From NCBI GenBank assembly GCA_905236755.1, contig CAJOCR010000002.1, forward strand, positions 62,001 through 126,000: a stretch of 64,000 nt of DNA. Direction: 5' to 3'. A program made the translations under genes and the position numbers. This stretch comes from an uncultured Prevotella sp. Lineage in GTDB: Bacteria > Bacteroidota > Bacteroidia > Bacteroidales > Bacteroidaceae. Positions 45,576 through 54,675 of this stretch are shown here, one piece after another. Within the stretch, counting starts at the first letter, position 1, and each line of letters starts with the position of its first letter. Under the pieces are notes generated by a model. That model saw only the letters and a program-made list of their open reading frames with translations. It had not been told where the DNA came from and searched no databases.

Positions 45576-46571
45576 ATGTACAACGTAGGAAAGATAGCAG
45601 TCATTGGAGGCGGCAGTTGGGCAACAGCCATAGCCAAGATTATAGTGGGGCATACGCATCATATAGGATGGTATATGCGTCGCGATGATCGTATTGAAGA
45701 TTTCAAGCGTCTTGGCCATAACCCTGCCTATCTTACCGGTGCACGCTTCAATGTTGACGAGATATTCTTCTCGAGCGACATTAACAAGATTGTGGAGAAC
45801 TACGATACATTGGTATTCGTAACCCCTTCGCCTTATCTGAAAAATCATCTCAAGAAACTAAAGACAAGCATTCGAGATAAATTTATCGTAACAGCCATAA
45901 AAGGTATTGTACCAGATGAAAATCTTGTGTGCTCGGATTATTTCCACCGCGTATATGATGTACCATACGATAACCTTGCAGTTATCGGAGGACCTTCACA
46001 CGCTGAAGAAATAGCAATGGAGAGATTAAGCTACTTAACTGTAGGTTGTAGCAATCATGACAAGGCCGAAGCATTCCTTGATGTACTGACAAGCAACTAC
46101 ATCAAGACGAAGACATCAAGCGATGTTGTAGGAATTGAATACAGCTCGGTATTGAAGAATGTATATGCCATAGCTTCAGGTATATGCAACGGCTTGAAAT
46201 ACGGAGATAATTTTCAGGCTGTGCTCATTTCAAATGCCGTACAGGAAATGAATCGTTTCCTTAATGCCGTTCATCCTATAGAACGTAGCATCTACGATAG
46301 CGTATATCTTGGTGACCTTCTTGTGACCAGCTATAGCAATTTTAGTCGTAACCGCACATTCGGTACGATGATAGGAAAAGGATACTCTGTGAAGAGTGCC
46401 CAGATCGAAATGGAAATGATTGCAGAAGGATATTTCGGCACAAAGTGTATGAAGGAGATTAATCGTCACATGCACGTTAATATGCCTATTCTGGATGCAG
46501 TATATAACATTTTGTACGAGAGGATAAATCCACAGATAGAGATAAAGTTATTAACAGATAGTTTTAGATAA
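45576..46571 (+). CDS. gpsA: Glycerol-3-phosphate dehydrogenase [NAD(P)+]
   Basis: A 331-residue enzyme reducing dihydroxyacetone phosphate to glycerol-3-phosphate for phospholipid synthesis. The nucleotide-binding GGGSWATAIA is at 11-20, and the active-site region IEYSSVLKNVYAIASGICNGLKYGDN (split) is near 190-215. The ATG at 45576 starts the family sequence; a GTG 12 bases upstream lies inside the GC-rich hairpin and is less likely. It lies between lysS and pgi, a common Bacteroidota order. Confidence 0.94.
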   Translation: MYNVGKIAVIGGGSWATAIAKIIVGHTHHIGWYMRRDDRIEDFKRLGHNPAYLTGARFNVDEIFFSSDINKIVENYDTLVFVTPSPYLKNHLKKLKTSIRDKFIVTAIKGIVPDENLVCSDYFHRVYDVPYDNLAVIGGPSHAEEIAMERLSYLTVGCSNHDKAEAFLDVLTSNYIKTKTSSDVVGIEYSSVLKNVYAIASGICNGLKYGDNFQAVLISNAVQEMNRFLNAVHPIERSIYDSVYLGDLLVTSYSNFSRNRTFGTMIGKGYSVKSAQIEMEMIAEGYFGTKCMKEINRHMHVNMPILDAVYNILYERINPQIEIKLLTDSFR

Positions 46572-46577
46572 ATAGTT

Positions 46578-47939
46578 ATGATGAACATTAGCTTAGACAC
46601 AAGCAAAGCTGTACAGTTTTTGAATGCTGGTGCAGTAGAGGCTTACGAGTCAAAGGTAAAAGAAGCACAGAATGCTTTAGAGAATGCAACATGTGCTGGT
46701 AATGATTTCCTTGGCTGGCTTCATTTGCCAACTGAGATTACAGACGAATTCCTTAACGAACTACAGGCTGTAGCTAACACTCTTCGTGAAAAGTGCGAAG
46801 TAGTAGTTGTTGCAGGTATTGGTGGTTCTTATCTGGGTGCTCGTGCCGTTATCGAGGCATTGGGTAATTCTTTTGCATGGCTCGTTAATGATGATACAAA
46901 GAATCCAAACATTGTTTTCGCAGGTAACAATATCGGTGAGGATTATCTTGCTGAGTTAACAGAATACTTGAAGAACAAGAAGTTTGGTGTAATCAATATT
47001 TCTAAGTCTGGTACTACTACCGAGACTGCTCTTGCTTTCCGTCTGCTGAAGAAGCAGTGTGAGGCTCAGAGAGGTAAGGATGAGGCTAAAGAAGTTATCG
47101 TAGCTATTACAGATGCAAAGAAGGGTGCTGCTCGCACTTGTGCAGATAAGGAAGGCTACAAGAGCTTCATCATTCCTGACAATGTAGGTGGTCGTTTCTC
47201 TGTTCTTACTCCTGTTGGTTTGTTGCCAATCGCTGTTGCAGGTTTCGACATCAAGGCCCTCGTTAAGGGCGCTCAGGATATGGAGAAAGCTACAGGTGTT
47301 GATGTTCCTTTCGCTGAGAACATTGCTGCACAGTATGCAGCTACTCGCCAAGCTCTCTATACACAGGCAGGCAAGAAGATTGAGATTATCTGCAATTTCC
47401 AGCCTAAGCTTCACTTCATGGCAGAATGGTGGAAGCAGCTCTATGGAGAGAGCGAGGGTAAAGACCTTAAGGGTATCTTCCCTGCAGCTTGCGACTTCAC
47501 TACCGACCTTCACTCTATGGGTCAGTGGATTCAGGAAGGCGAGCGTTCTATCTTCGAGACTGTTATCTCTGTTGAGACTCCAGCTAAAAAGTTGCTCTTC
47601 CCACACGATGATGAGAACCTCGACGGTTTGAACTTCCTTGAGGGTAAGCGTGTTGATGATGTTAACAAGATGGCTGAGCTTGGTACTCGTCTTGCTCATG
47701 TTGACGGTGGTGTACCAAACATGCGCGTAAGTGTTCCAGAGCTTAATGAATACTATCTTGGTCAGGTTATATACTTCTTCGAGAAAGCTTGCGGTATCAG
47801 CGGTCTGCTTCAAGAAGTTAACCCATTCAACCAGCCTGGTGTAGAGGCTTACAAGAAGAATATGTTTGCTCTTCTCAACAAGCCTGGCTATGAGGCTGAA
47901 AGTAAGGCTATTCAGGAGCGTCTTGCCAATGAGAAGTAA
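46578..47939 (+). CDS. pgi: Glucose-6-phosphate isomerase
   Basis: A 453-residue isomerase of glycolysis, of the shorter Bacillus-like form. Motifs are [11 protein letters not shown] (about 76-86), [10 protein letters not shown] (about 139-148), [14 protein letters not shown] (about 202), and a final [12 protein letters not shown]. The start is one of two adjacent ATGs. The downstream HAD gene begins 11 bases before the pgi stop, indicating translational coupling. On the opposite strand a long open frame exists but is a by-product of codon use. Confidence 0.96.
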   Translation: MMNISLDTSKAVQFLNAGAVEAYESKVKEAQNALENATCAGNDFLGWLHLPTEITDEFLNELQAVANTLREKCEVVVVAGIGGSYLGARAVIEALGNSFAWLVNDDTKNPNIVFAGNNIGEDYLAELTEYLKNKKFGVINISKSGTTTETALAFRLLKKQCEAQRGKDEAKEVIVAITDAKKGAARTCADKEGYKSFIIPDNVGGRFSVLTPVGLLPIAVAGFDIKALVKGAQDMEKATGVDVPFAENIAAQYAATRQALYTQAGKKIEIICNFQPKLHFMAEWWKQLYGESEGKDLKGIFPAACDFTTDLHSMGQWIQEGERSIFETVISVETPAKKLLFPHDDENLDGLNFLEGKRVDDVNKMAELGTRLAHVDGGVPNMRVSVPELNEYYLGQVIYFFEKACGISGLLQEVNPFNQPGVEAYKKNMFALLNKPGYEAESKAIQERLANEK

Positions 47940-48648
47940 TATTAATAATTACATACAAAACAACGGCTTTGAGGCGTTCTGCCCCAAAGCCGTTCTCTTT
48001 GATATGGATGGAGTGCTATATAACTCCATGCCTAACCATGCTGTTGCCTGGGAAGAGTCAATGAAGAAGTTTGGCATTAACATGACAGCTTCAGATGCCT
48101 ATGCTACCGAAGGCGCACGTGGTATTGACACTATTCGTCTTTTTGTAAAGAAACAGAAAGGCATAGACATCTCGCTTGAAGAAGCGCAGATGATGTATGA
48201 TGAGAAAACACGCATTTTCCATAGTATGCCTGAGGCACCTATCTTTGATGGCGTTCTCGATATCATGGAGAAGATTCATCAGGCTGGGATGAGCGTGAAT
48301 GTTGTTACAGGCAGTGGTCAGCGTCCACTTATAACACGCCTGCTCAACGATTTTGGCAAGTATCTCGACGAGACTCACATCACAACAGCATACGATGTGA
48401 AACGTGGAAAGCCAAATCCAGATCCGTATCTTGCAGGACTACAGAAAGCAGGAAATCTAAAGCCATGGGAAGGAATCGTTGTTGAGAATGCTCCATTAGG
48501 TGTACGTGCAGGAGTGGCTGCCAAGATATTTACGGTAGCCATAAACAGCGGTCCCCTACCCGACGAAGAACTGAGTTCGCTCGGTGCAAACATTCTCTAT
48601 CATCAAATGATTGACTTTGTTGAAGACTGGCATTTACTCATAAAATAA
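47929..48648 (+). CDS. HAD-superfamily hydrolase, beta-phosphoglucomutase-like
   Basis: A 239-residue HAD phosphatase. Motif I is [10 protein letters not shown] (about 25-34), motif II TGSG (about 118), motif [14 protein letters not shown] (about 158) and motif [12 protein letters not shown] (about 184). The alpha-helical cap after motif I fits the beta-PGM/phosphatase subgroup. The substrate is unknown, though its coupling to pgi suggests a sugar phosphate. A longer in-frame start inside pgi is not favoured; the ATG at 47929 gives an 11-base overlap. Confidence 0.85.
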   Translation: MRSNINNYIQNNGFEAFCPKAVLFDMDGVLYNSMPNHAVAWEESMKKFGINMTASDAYATEGARGIDTIRLFVKKQKGIDISLEEAQMMYDEKTRIFHSMPEAPIFDGVLDIMEKIHQAGMSVNVVTGSGQRPLITRLLNDFGKYLDETHITTAYDVKRGKPNPDPYLAGLQKAGNLKPWEGIVVENAPLGVRAGVAAKIFTVAINSGPLPDEELSSLGANILYHQMIDFVEDWHLLIK

Positions 48649-48661
48649 TATACATAACAAT

Positions 48662-48934
48662 ATGAAAACAAAACACATATTCTATCAGCCTCAAGGCGTA
48701 TGCTCACAGATGATTGACGTTACTGCCGATGAAAACGATGTTATTCAGCAGGTAATGTTTCTTGGAGGATGCAACGGTAATCTTCAGGGAATAAGCAAAC
48801 TTGTAACTGGTCAGAAGATTGATGATGTGATTACGAAGATCAATGGCATACGTTGTGGAAACAAAATGACTTCGTGTCCCGACCAATTATGCCGTGCCCT
48901 TGAAAAACTTAAAAATGCTCCTTTAGAGGATTAA
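48662..48934 (+). CDS. TSCPD domain protein (TIGR03905-like)
   Basis: A 90-residue protein named after its motif, here MTSCPDQL (about 74-81), with other invariant parts GVCSQMIDV, FLGGCNGNLQGI, and IRCGNKMTSCPDQ. The cysteines (four, at about 18, 38, 65 and 70-76 region) suggest metal binding. TSCPD domains also occur at the C-terminus of B12-dependent ribonucleotide reductase. The function of the free form is unknown. It is 13 bases after the HAD gene and 20 before tex. Confidence 0.85.
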   Translation: MKTKHIFYQPQGVCSQMIDVTADENDVIQQVMFLGGCNGNLQGISKLVTGQKIDDVITKINGIRCGNKMTSCPDQLCRALEKLKNAPLED

Positions 48935-48954
48935 TCAGGTAGTAGGCAAAAACT

Positions 48955-51060
48955 ATGAATCTATTTACACACAAAATATCTGAAGAACTTTCATTAAATA
49001 TACGTTCGGTTGAAGCTGTGCTCTCTCTTCTTGATGAAGGAGCAACAATACCTTTCATTGCACGTTATCGCAAAGAACGTACCGGCAATATGGATGAAGT
49101 GGAGATTGCTAAAATCTCTGAGATGAGTGACAAACTGAAAGAACTTGCTAAACGCAAGGAAACAATCTTGAAGCAGATTGAAGAACAGGGAAAACTCACC
49201 GATGAACTAAAAAAACGTATTGACACATGCTGGGAAGGTAATGTGCTTGAAGATATTTATCTACCATATAAACCTAAACGCAGAACACGTGCTCAGATTG
49301 CTCGTGAGCAGGGCTTGGAACCTCTCGCCACAATGATCATGCTTGGACAGGTGCGCAACGTAGAAGATGCTGCACACAGATTTGTCAAAGGTGAGGTTAA
49401 GACTGTTGACGACGCTATTCACGGAGCTGAAGATATTATTGCCGAGATGGTAAGCGAAGACGAGCGTGTGCGCCAGAGTGTACGTGCCGTATATCGCAGA
49501 GAGGCTTATATCACATCGAAGGTAATCACAAAGATGAAAGATGATGAGAAAGCCCAGAAATACAGCGATTATTTTGATTGGAGCGAATCACTGAAGCGTT
49601 GTACTTCACATCGTCTGCTTGCTATGCGCAGAGGCGAGAACGAAGGTATCCTTCGCGTCACAATCTCTGCCGACGATGAAGTATGTACCGATAAGATAAA
49701 GAGAAACTACAAATATAACAAATATGTGAACGAGGCCATAGAAGATGCTTTCAAGAGACTGATAAAACCTTCTATGGAAACAGAATTTGCTTCTGCAAGT
49801 AAGGAGAAAGCTGATGAAGAGGCTATCTCTGTGTTTGCAGAAAACCTTAATCAGCTATTGCTCGCTGCACCGCTTGGACAAAAAAGAGTATTAGGTGTTG
49901 ACCCTGGTATTCGCACAGGATGCAAGATTGTATGTCTTGATGCGCAAGGCAATCTGCTTCATCACGAAGTAGCACATATTGCACGTGAATCCGATAAAGC
50001 TGCACGACAACTCACAAAGCTTGTAAAAGACTACAAGATAGAAGCTATTGCCATTGGTAATGGTACTTATTCAAGAGAGTCGTCTGACTTTATACATAAC
50101 CTACCATTCGACCATGAGGTACAGATATTCGTGGTTTCTGAAGATGGTGCATCTGTTTATTCTGCCTCAGAAACAGCTCGTGAGGAATTTCCTGACGAAG
50201 ATGTTACTGTTCGTGGAGCGGTAAGTATTGCACGCCGACTCATGGACCCTCTTGCCGAACTGGTGAAGATTGATCCAAAGAGTATTGGTGTAGGACAGTA
50301 TCAGCATGATGTAAATCAGAATGCACTAAAGAAATCTCTCGACACTACTGTTGAGCTATGTGTGAACTCGGTTGGTGTTAACGTGAATACAGCCAGCAAA
50401 CATCTGCTTACCTATGTCAGCGGTCTTGGTCCTGCCCTTGCAAAGAATATCGTTGACTACAGAAAGGAAAACGGACCATTTACTTCTCGTGCTCAACTGA
50501 AAAAGGTACCACGACTCGGAGCCACAGCATTTGAACAATGTGCAGGTTTCCTTCGCATACCAGGCGCAAAGAATCCTCTCGACAACTCTGCTGTTCATCC
50601 TGAAAGCTACAAGGTTGTAGAACAAATGGCTAAAGACTGTAACTGTAAAGTTGCAGACCTCATAACCAATGCCGACGAACGCAAGAAGATTGACATCAAA
50701 CGCTATGTTACCGACACTATCGGCATGCCAACACTTCAGGATATTCTCAAAGAATTAGAGAAGCCTGGACTTGACCCACGTGATAAGATTGAGGTGTTTG
50801 AGTTTGACAAAAATGTGCATAGCCCCGAAGATCTTAGAGTAGGAATGGAACTTCCTGGTATTGTCACCAACATCACCAACTTTGGTGCTTTCGTTGACAT
50901 AGGTGTACATCAAGATGGTTTAGTTCATATCAGCAAGCTCTGCGATAGATTTATCAAAGATCCAACAGAAGTGGTGAAACTTCACCAGCATGTACGTGTA
51001 AGAGTTGTAGAGGTTGACATGAGACGCAAACGCATCTCACTATCTATGAAAGGTCTTTAA
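48955..51060 (+). CDS. tex: Tex-type RNA-binding transcription accessory protein
   Basis: A 701-residue Tex/YhgF protein. It has the N-terminal helical domain (FIARYRKERTGNMDE at about 34-48), a YqgF/RNase H-like domain (VLGVDPGIRTGCK, about 316), helix-hairpin-helix motifs (LLTYVSGLGPALAKNIVDYR, about 482) and an S1 RNA-binding domain at the C-terminus (GMELPGIVTNITNFGAFVDIG, about 623 onward). Tex affects transcription and is widely conserved. It is the last gene of the lysS-led unit, followed by a strong terminator. Confidence 0.95.
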   Translation: MNLFTHKISEELSLNIRSVEAVLSLLDEGATIPFIARYRKERTGNMDEVEIAKISEMSDKLKELAKRKETILKQIEEQGKLTDELKKRIDTCWEGNVLEDIYLPYKPKRRTRAQIAREQGLEPLATMIMLGQVRNVEDAAHRFVKGEVKTVDDAIHGAEDIIAEMVSEDERVRQSVRAVYRREAYITSKVITKMKDDEKAQKYSDYFDWSESLKRCTSHRLLAMRRGENEGILRVTISADDEVCTDKIKRNYKYNKYVNEAIEDAFKRLIKPSMETEFASASKEKADEEAISVFAENLNQLLLAAPLGQKRVLGVDPGIRTGCKIVCLDAQGNLLHHEVAHIARESDKAARQLTKLVKDYKIEAIAIGNGTYSRESSDFIHNLPFDHEVQIFVVSEDGASVYSASETAREEFPDEDVTVRGAVSIARRLMDPLAELVKIDPKSIGVGQYQHDVNQNALKKSLDTTVELCVNSVGVNVNTASKHLLTYVSGLGPALAKNIVDYRKENGPFTSRAQLKKVPRLGATAFEQCAGFLRIPGAKNPLDNSAVHPESYKVVEQMAKDCNCKVADLITNADERKKIDIKRYVTDTIGMPTLQDILKELEKPGLDPRDKIEVFEFDKNVHSPEDLRVGMELPGIVTNITNFGAFVDIGVHQDGLVHISKLCDRFIKDPTEVVKLHQHVRVRVVEVDMRRKRISLSMKGL

Positions 51061-51062
51061 CC

Positions 51063-51104
51063 AAAAACTGAGCCTACTTTTTCAAGCAGGCTCAGTTTTT
51101 TTTA
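51063..51104 (+). terminator. Terminator of tex
   Basis: AACTGAGCCT and AGGCTCAGTT pair, with an inner CTT/AAG extension, followed by eight Ts. Confidence 0.85.
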
Positions 51105-51150
51105 TAATTGAATTTTGCACGCTTTTTTCTCGCATTTATTTTTTTATTCG

Positions 51151-51158
51151 TATATTTG
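51151..51158 (+). promoter_or_regulatory. -7 box of the sigma factor gene, very close to its ATG
   Basis: TATATTTG ends only five bases before the ATG at 51164. The transcript would start at or beside the start codon, so the mRNA may be leaderless. Confidence 0.5.
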
Positions 51159-51163
51159 CAATC

Positions 51164-51913
51164 ATGAGGAAAATAAAAACAGGAAAACCATTATCGGAGC
51201 GTGAGAGCGAATCGCTCACTACATACCTTGACGAGATAGGTCGCACTAAACTTCTTACAGAAGACGAAGAACGCGAACTGTCTGAGAGAATTAAGGCTGG
51301 TGATGCACGAGCACTTGACAGACTCACTACTGCTAATCTGAAATTAGTGGTAAGTATTGCCAAGCACTATCAGGACAGAGGTGTGGGCATGAACGACCTT
51401 GTCAGCGAGGGTAATATCGGTTTGATGAAGGCTGCACGAAACTATGATGGTTCTCGTGGCACTCGCTTTGCGAACTATGCTCAATCATATATTAAGGAGA
51501 GTATCGAGGCTGCTATTAATGAGCAGTCGGGAATATACCGTTTGCCAAAAGGTGAAACCAACGCCCAAGCCAAAGAACAGTCGAAAGCTTTCTCTGTTGA
51601 TGCTCCTCTTGAGGAAGGTAAGCACATGAGCTTGCTTAGTGTTCTCTCCGACCCTTCTGCACCTCTCCCTGACAAGCTTGCTCTTGAGAAGAGTATCAAG
51701 GACGAACTTGTTGATGCTATGGACGTGCTGAACTATCGCGAACGAATAATCATTGAATCGTTCTATGGCATTGATCAGCCTCATCGCACATTTGCTGAGA
51801 TAGGCGAACAGATGGGATTGAAACGTGAACGTGTGCGCCAGATAAGAAACACAGCAGTTCGCAAGCTAAGAAAGAATACTACCAGTGATATGCTCAAAGC
51901 ATATTTGGCATAA
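51164..51913 (+). CDS. Divergent sigma-70 family factor, group 2-like
   Basis: A 249-residue sigma factor. Region 1.2 (about 15-45), region 2 with LVSEGNIGLMKAARNYDGSRGTRFANYA (split, about 77-105) and region 4 with the HTH at MGLKRERVRQIRNTAVRKLRK (split, about 215-235) are clear. The primary Bacteroidota RpoD has FISYAVWWIRQSI in region 2.4; here the same place reads FANYAQSYIKESI, so the -10-recognition residues differ. Region 3 is shortened. I infer an alternative, RpoD-related sigma factor; the house-keeping RpoD is probably elsewhere. Confidence 0.88.
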   Translation: MRKIKTGKPLSERESESLTTYLDEIGRTKLLTEDEERELSERIKAGDARALDRLTTANLKLVVSIAKHYQDRGVGMNDLVSEGNIGLMKAARNYDGSRGTRFANYAQSYIKESIEAAINEQSGIYRLPKGETNAQAKEQSKAFSVDAPLEEGKHMSLLSVLSDPSAPLPDKLALEKSIKDELVDAMDVLNYRERIIIESFYGIDQPHRTFAEIGEQMGLKRERVRQIRNTAVRKLRKNTTSDMLKAYLA

Positions 51914-51935
51914 CCCTTTAAAACATACAAAAAAA

Positions 51936-52445
51936 ATGAACCTACTTGAACTGAGCAAAGCACGTTTCTCTGCACGTAAGTATACTAACGAAACTGTTAG
52001 CGAGCAAGATCTTAACTATATCCTTGAGTGTGTGCGTTTAGCACCTTCTGCATGCAACCGCCAACCTTGGAAGTTTATTGCAGTAAAATCAGAAGAGGCT
52101 AAAGCCAAAATACGTGAGTGCTATAACCGTGAATGGTTTGCTACTGCTCCAATGTATATTATCTGTATGAAGAACCCAGAAGAAAACTGGATTCGTAAAG
52201 ATGATGAGAAACCACATGGCGACATTGACCTCGCTATTGCAATAGAGCACCTTTGTCTTGCTGCTACAGAACGCAACTTAGGCACTTGCTGGGTATGCAA
52301 CTATGATGTGGCCAAAATAAAGGAATATTTCCCTGTTGAGGGCTTTGAGGCTGTGGCTATTATCCCTATCGGACATATTGCAGAAGACTGTCCACACGCA
52401 GAAAAGAAACGTAAAGAATTATGCGATATTTTCTGCGAAATTTAA
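51936..52445 (+). CDS. Nitroreductase-family FMN protein
   Basis: A 169-residue nitroreductase with the FMN-binding start RFSARKY (about 8-14), CVRLAPSACNRQPWKFI (about 36-52) and ATERNLGTCWVCNYD (about 113). The family uses FMN and NAD(P)H to reduce nitro compounds, quinones or flavins; the natural substrate is not known. The ATG at 51936 gives the typical N-terminus. It lies 22 bases after the sigma gene and may be cotranscribed. Confidence 0.88.
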   Translation: MNLLELSKARFSARKYTNETVSEQDLNYILECVRLAPSACNRQPWKFIAVKSEEAKAKIRECYNREWFATAPMYIICMKNPEENWIRKDDEKPHGDIDLAIAIEHLCLAATERNLGTCWVCNYDVAKIKEYFPVEGFEAVAIIPIGHIAEDCPHAEKKRKELCDIFCEI

Positions 52446-52488
52446 TATAGAATCAATATAGACGGATTATAGAACCATTATAGACAAT

Positions 52489-52518
52489 AAAAGCTCACAC
52501 AGAATGTGAGCTTTTTTT
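52489..52518. terminator. Bidirectional terminator
   Basis: AAAAGCTCACA and TGTGAGCTTTT pair around a five-base loop with T-runs in both directions, between the convergent nitroreductase and HD genes. Confidence 0.8.
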
Positions 52519-53167
52519 ATTTCTTTTTCCCTAAGAGAATATCAGCAAAAGGACGAGTAGCATCCATTGTCTTTTTCATTACCTCAGGATCAATAGTCTT
52601 GTTTACAAGTTCACGAGCAAAATCAACAAGCGCACGCGACTGCTCTGTTCTCAAGAAGTTCTCGTTCAGTCCCCAAGGACCTAAACGAAAACGGTCAAGA
52701 GCATCGGCATCCTTGAAATCACGATATACCTCAAGCCAACCTTCCATTTCATCAGCAGGCGCTTCCCTGCGGATATATTCCTCGCCTTCCTCATCATTCC
52801 TATCGTGATACTTTATAGCCGCAAACACCTCAGGAAGGAATTTCATGCTGTTCTTTTCACAAAACTCCTTATAATAATCAGCAGCTCTGTCACCATGTCC
52901 CCGATCAAGATAATTATCCTTGCGACGAGTATCATGGAAGATACTTGCATGACACAACGCAATCATAGAACGAAGCAATAACTGTCGCTGCTCTCCTATC
53001 TTTAAAGCCAACAAGAGTACACGCTCACAATGAGCCTCAGTATGTATGTCTATACCGTCATCAAGAGTCAAGAACTTCAGTTTAGAATACATCACATCTC
53101 GCCAATATGAAAACATACTGCTAACACGAGGAGATTCATTTAAAAGTATTTCTTCTGTTACTATCAT
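52517..53167 (-). CDS. HD-superfamily protein
   Basis: A 216-residue HD protein. The His-Asp motif is FHDTRRKDNYLDRGHGDRAADYY (split, about 74-96), with an upstream His in HTEAHCERVLLL (about 41-52) and a later AIKYHDR (about 117). The arrangement fits metal-dependent phosphohydrolases. I do not know its substrate. No operon partner lies close; mnmA is downstream in the opposite sense of reading (upstream on the minus strand), separated by a heptamer-rich spacer. Confidence 0.75.
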   Translation of the reverse strand: MIVTEEILLNESPRVSSMFSYWRDVMYSKLKFLTLDDGIDIHTEAHCERVLLLALKIGEQRQLLLRSMIALCHASIFHDTRRKDNYLDRGHGDRAADYYKEFCEKNSMKFLPEVFAAIKYHDRNDEEGEEYIRREAPADEMEGWLEVYRDFKDADALDRFRLGPWGLNENFLRTEQSRALVDFARELVNKTIDPEVMKKTMDATRPFADILLGKKK

Positions 53168-53224
53168 TGCTTCATTATTTATTTAAGTTTTGCAAGCTTC
53201 ACTTGCATAGAAGATAGTAGTTCA

Positions 53225-53267
53225 TGAATTTTGAATCATAATTCAACATTCAAAATTCAACATTCAT
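53225..53267. repeat. Heptamer array over the mnmA stop codon
   Basis: Seven-base units TGAATTT, TGAATCA, then AATTCAA, CATTCAA, AATTCAA, CATTCAT. The last unit contains the stop codon of mnmA (53264-53266). Confidence 0.75.
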
Positions 53268-54349
53268 ACTGTTATTTCGCCAGAGCCATAACAACGATGA
53301 TGCCCATCATCATATACCACACAGAACTGACCAGGAGCAACACCATGAATCTTCTCATCACTATGAATAATGAATGTACCGTCAGCAGTTGTTTCTATTG
53401 TTGCAGGATGATACTCTGGAGTGTGACGAATCTTGAATGTTGCACGCTTAGGAAGTTCTGTTATTCCTTCTGTGAGGAAATCAAAACCATGTATCTTAAA
53501 GTCCTTCTTATAAGCTGTCTCAGGATCATAACCATGACTTACATAAAGGATGTTTCGTTCTACATCTTTCTTGATAACAAACCAAGGACCACCGCCAAGA
53601 CCTAAGCCCTTACGCTGACCGATAGTGTGAAACCATAGTCCTTTGTGCTCACCTATCTTATTACCTGTCTCAAGTTCAATAACATCACCCTTCTTCTCAC
53701 CAAGATAACGACGCACATACTCATTATAGTCAATATTGCCAAGGAAACAAATACCCTGAGAATCTTTACGTTTTGCATTAATAAGATGCTCACGCTCAGC
53801 AATCTCACGTATCTCCTCTTTCATATGATGACCTATAGGGAAGATAGCCTTCTTCAGCTGCCATTGATATATCTGAGCAAGGAAATCAGTCTGATCTTTT
53901 ACCGGATCAGGACTTGTCACAAGCCATTTCTTACCATCAATAACCTCGGTCTGAGCATAATGGCCTGTAGCAATAAGATCATAATCATGACCCATCTTCT
54001 CATCAAAAGCACCAAACTTAATAAGACGATTACACATCACATCAGGATTAGGAGTGAAACCAGCTTTTACCTTATCCATAGTATATTTGGTTACCTGATC
54101 CCAATACTCGTGATGACAATCTATAACCTGAAGTTTGCAGCCGTAACGATGAGCCACAGCTGTTGCCATTTCAAGATCTTCCTCTGAAGAACAGTTCCAT
54201 TCCTCTTGCTCTTCTGGTCCAATCTTTATATAGAAACAATCAGGATGCAATCCATGAGAAGCAAACTCATAGACCACAACACTTGAATCTACACCGCCAG
54301 AAAGTAATACGGCAATGCGCTTGTCGCGAAGTTCCTCGTAATTAATCAT
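53264..54349 (-). CDS. mnmA: tRNA-specific 2-thiouridylase MnmA
   Basis: A 361-residue enzyme that thiolates U34 of tRNA-Lys, Glu and Gln with ATP. The PP-loop SGGVDSS is at 17-23, the catalytic cysteine lies in PNPDVMCN (about 101-108) and the resolving cysteine in GICFLGN (about 197). The C-terminal beta domain ends HRCYGSGEITV. Its start overlaps the stop of a 49-residue ORF, implying coupling. The last codons and stop sit inside a heptamer array. Confidence 0.95.
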   Translation of the reverse strand: MINYEELRDKRIAVLLSGGVDSSVVVYEFASHGLHPDCFYIKIGPEEQEEWNCSSEEDLEMATAVAHRYGCKLQVIDCHHEYWDQVTKYTMDKVKAGFTPNPDVMCNRLIKFGAFDEKMGHDYDLIATGHYAQTEVIDGKKWLVTSPDPVKDQTDFLAQIYQWQLKKAIFPIGHHMKEEIREIAEREHLINAKRKDSQGICFLGNIDYNEYVRRYLGEKKGDVIELETGNKIGEHKGLWFHTIGQRKGLGLGGGPWFVIKKDVERNILYVSHGYDPETAYKKDFKIHGFDFLTEGITELPKRATFKIRHTPEYHPATIETTADGTFIIHSDEKIHGVAPGQFCVVYDDGHHRCYGSGEITV

Positions 54350-54491
54350 GAATATAATCCTTTGAAATTAGGTCATAATACAACGATTCCAACTCTGACT
54401 GAGAGAGTTGTTCCACAGCGTGTTCAATGATACGAATTAGCTCGTCACGACGATAACTACCAGAAGAATTGAAATGTGCAAAGTTGACCAT
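54342..54491 (-). CDS. 49-residue ORF upstream of and coupled to mnmA
   Basis: ATG at 54489-54491 and TAA at 54342-54344 encode 49 residues beginning MVNFAHFNSSGSYRRDELIR and rich in acidic and hydrophobic residues predicted to form two helices. It is preceded by a -7 box at 54510-54517 and overlaps the mnmA start by eight bases. I do not recognise a family. Its position, composition and lack of frame stops support a real gene. Confidence 0.6.
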   Translation of the reverse strand: MVNFAHFNSSGSYRRDELIRIIEHAVEQLSQSELESLYYDLISKDYIHD

Positions 54492-54509
54492 ATTTTACTT
54501 ATTTAAATG

Positions 54510-54517
54510 CAAAGGTA
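54510..54517 (-). promoter_or_regulatory. -7 box for the mini-ORF and mnmA
   Basis: The minus strand reads TACCTTTG, 19 bases before the mini-ORF ATG. Confidence 0.5.
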
Positions 54518-54523
54518 CAAAAA

Positions 54524-54558
54524 GAATTTGGAATTACGAATTTTGAATTTGGAATTAC
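54524..54558. repeat. Heptamer array, five units
   Basis: GAATTTG, GAATTAC, GAATTTT, GAATTTG, GAATTAC in exact phase. Confidence 0.8.
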
Positions 54559-54603
54559 ATAGTAATCATAATTTATCACTTAACAGCATTGCCGTGCAAA
54601 AAT

Positions 54604-54638
54604 AATTCCACATTACACACTACACATTACACATTTTT
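54604..54638. repeat. Heptamer array, five units
   Basis: AATTCCA, CATTACA, CACTACA, CATTACA, CATTTTT, ending directly before the -7 box of the epimerase-like gene. Confidence 0.75.
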
Positions 54639-54642
54639 TTTA

Positions 54643-54650
54643 TATCTTTG
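54643..54650 (+). promoter_or_regulatory. -7 box of the aldose-epimerase-like gene
   Basis: TATCTTTG, 26 bases before the ATG at 54676, so upstream in-frame starts are not used. Confidence 0.5.
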
Positions 54651-54675
54651 CTCTAAACAATACAAAATTACAAAC

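Noticed and set aside
46956..47813. Long open frame antisense to pgi
   Set aside because: Explained by the codon bias of pgi; no family resemblance and no promoter.
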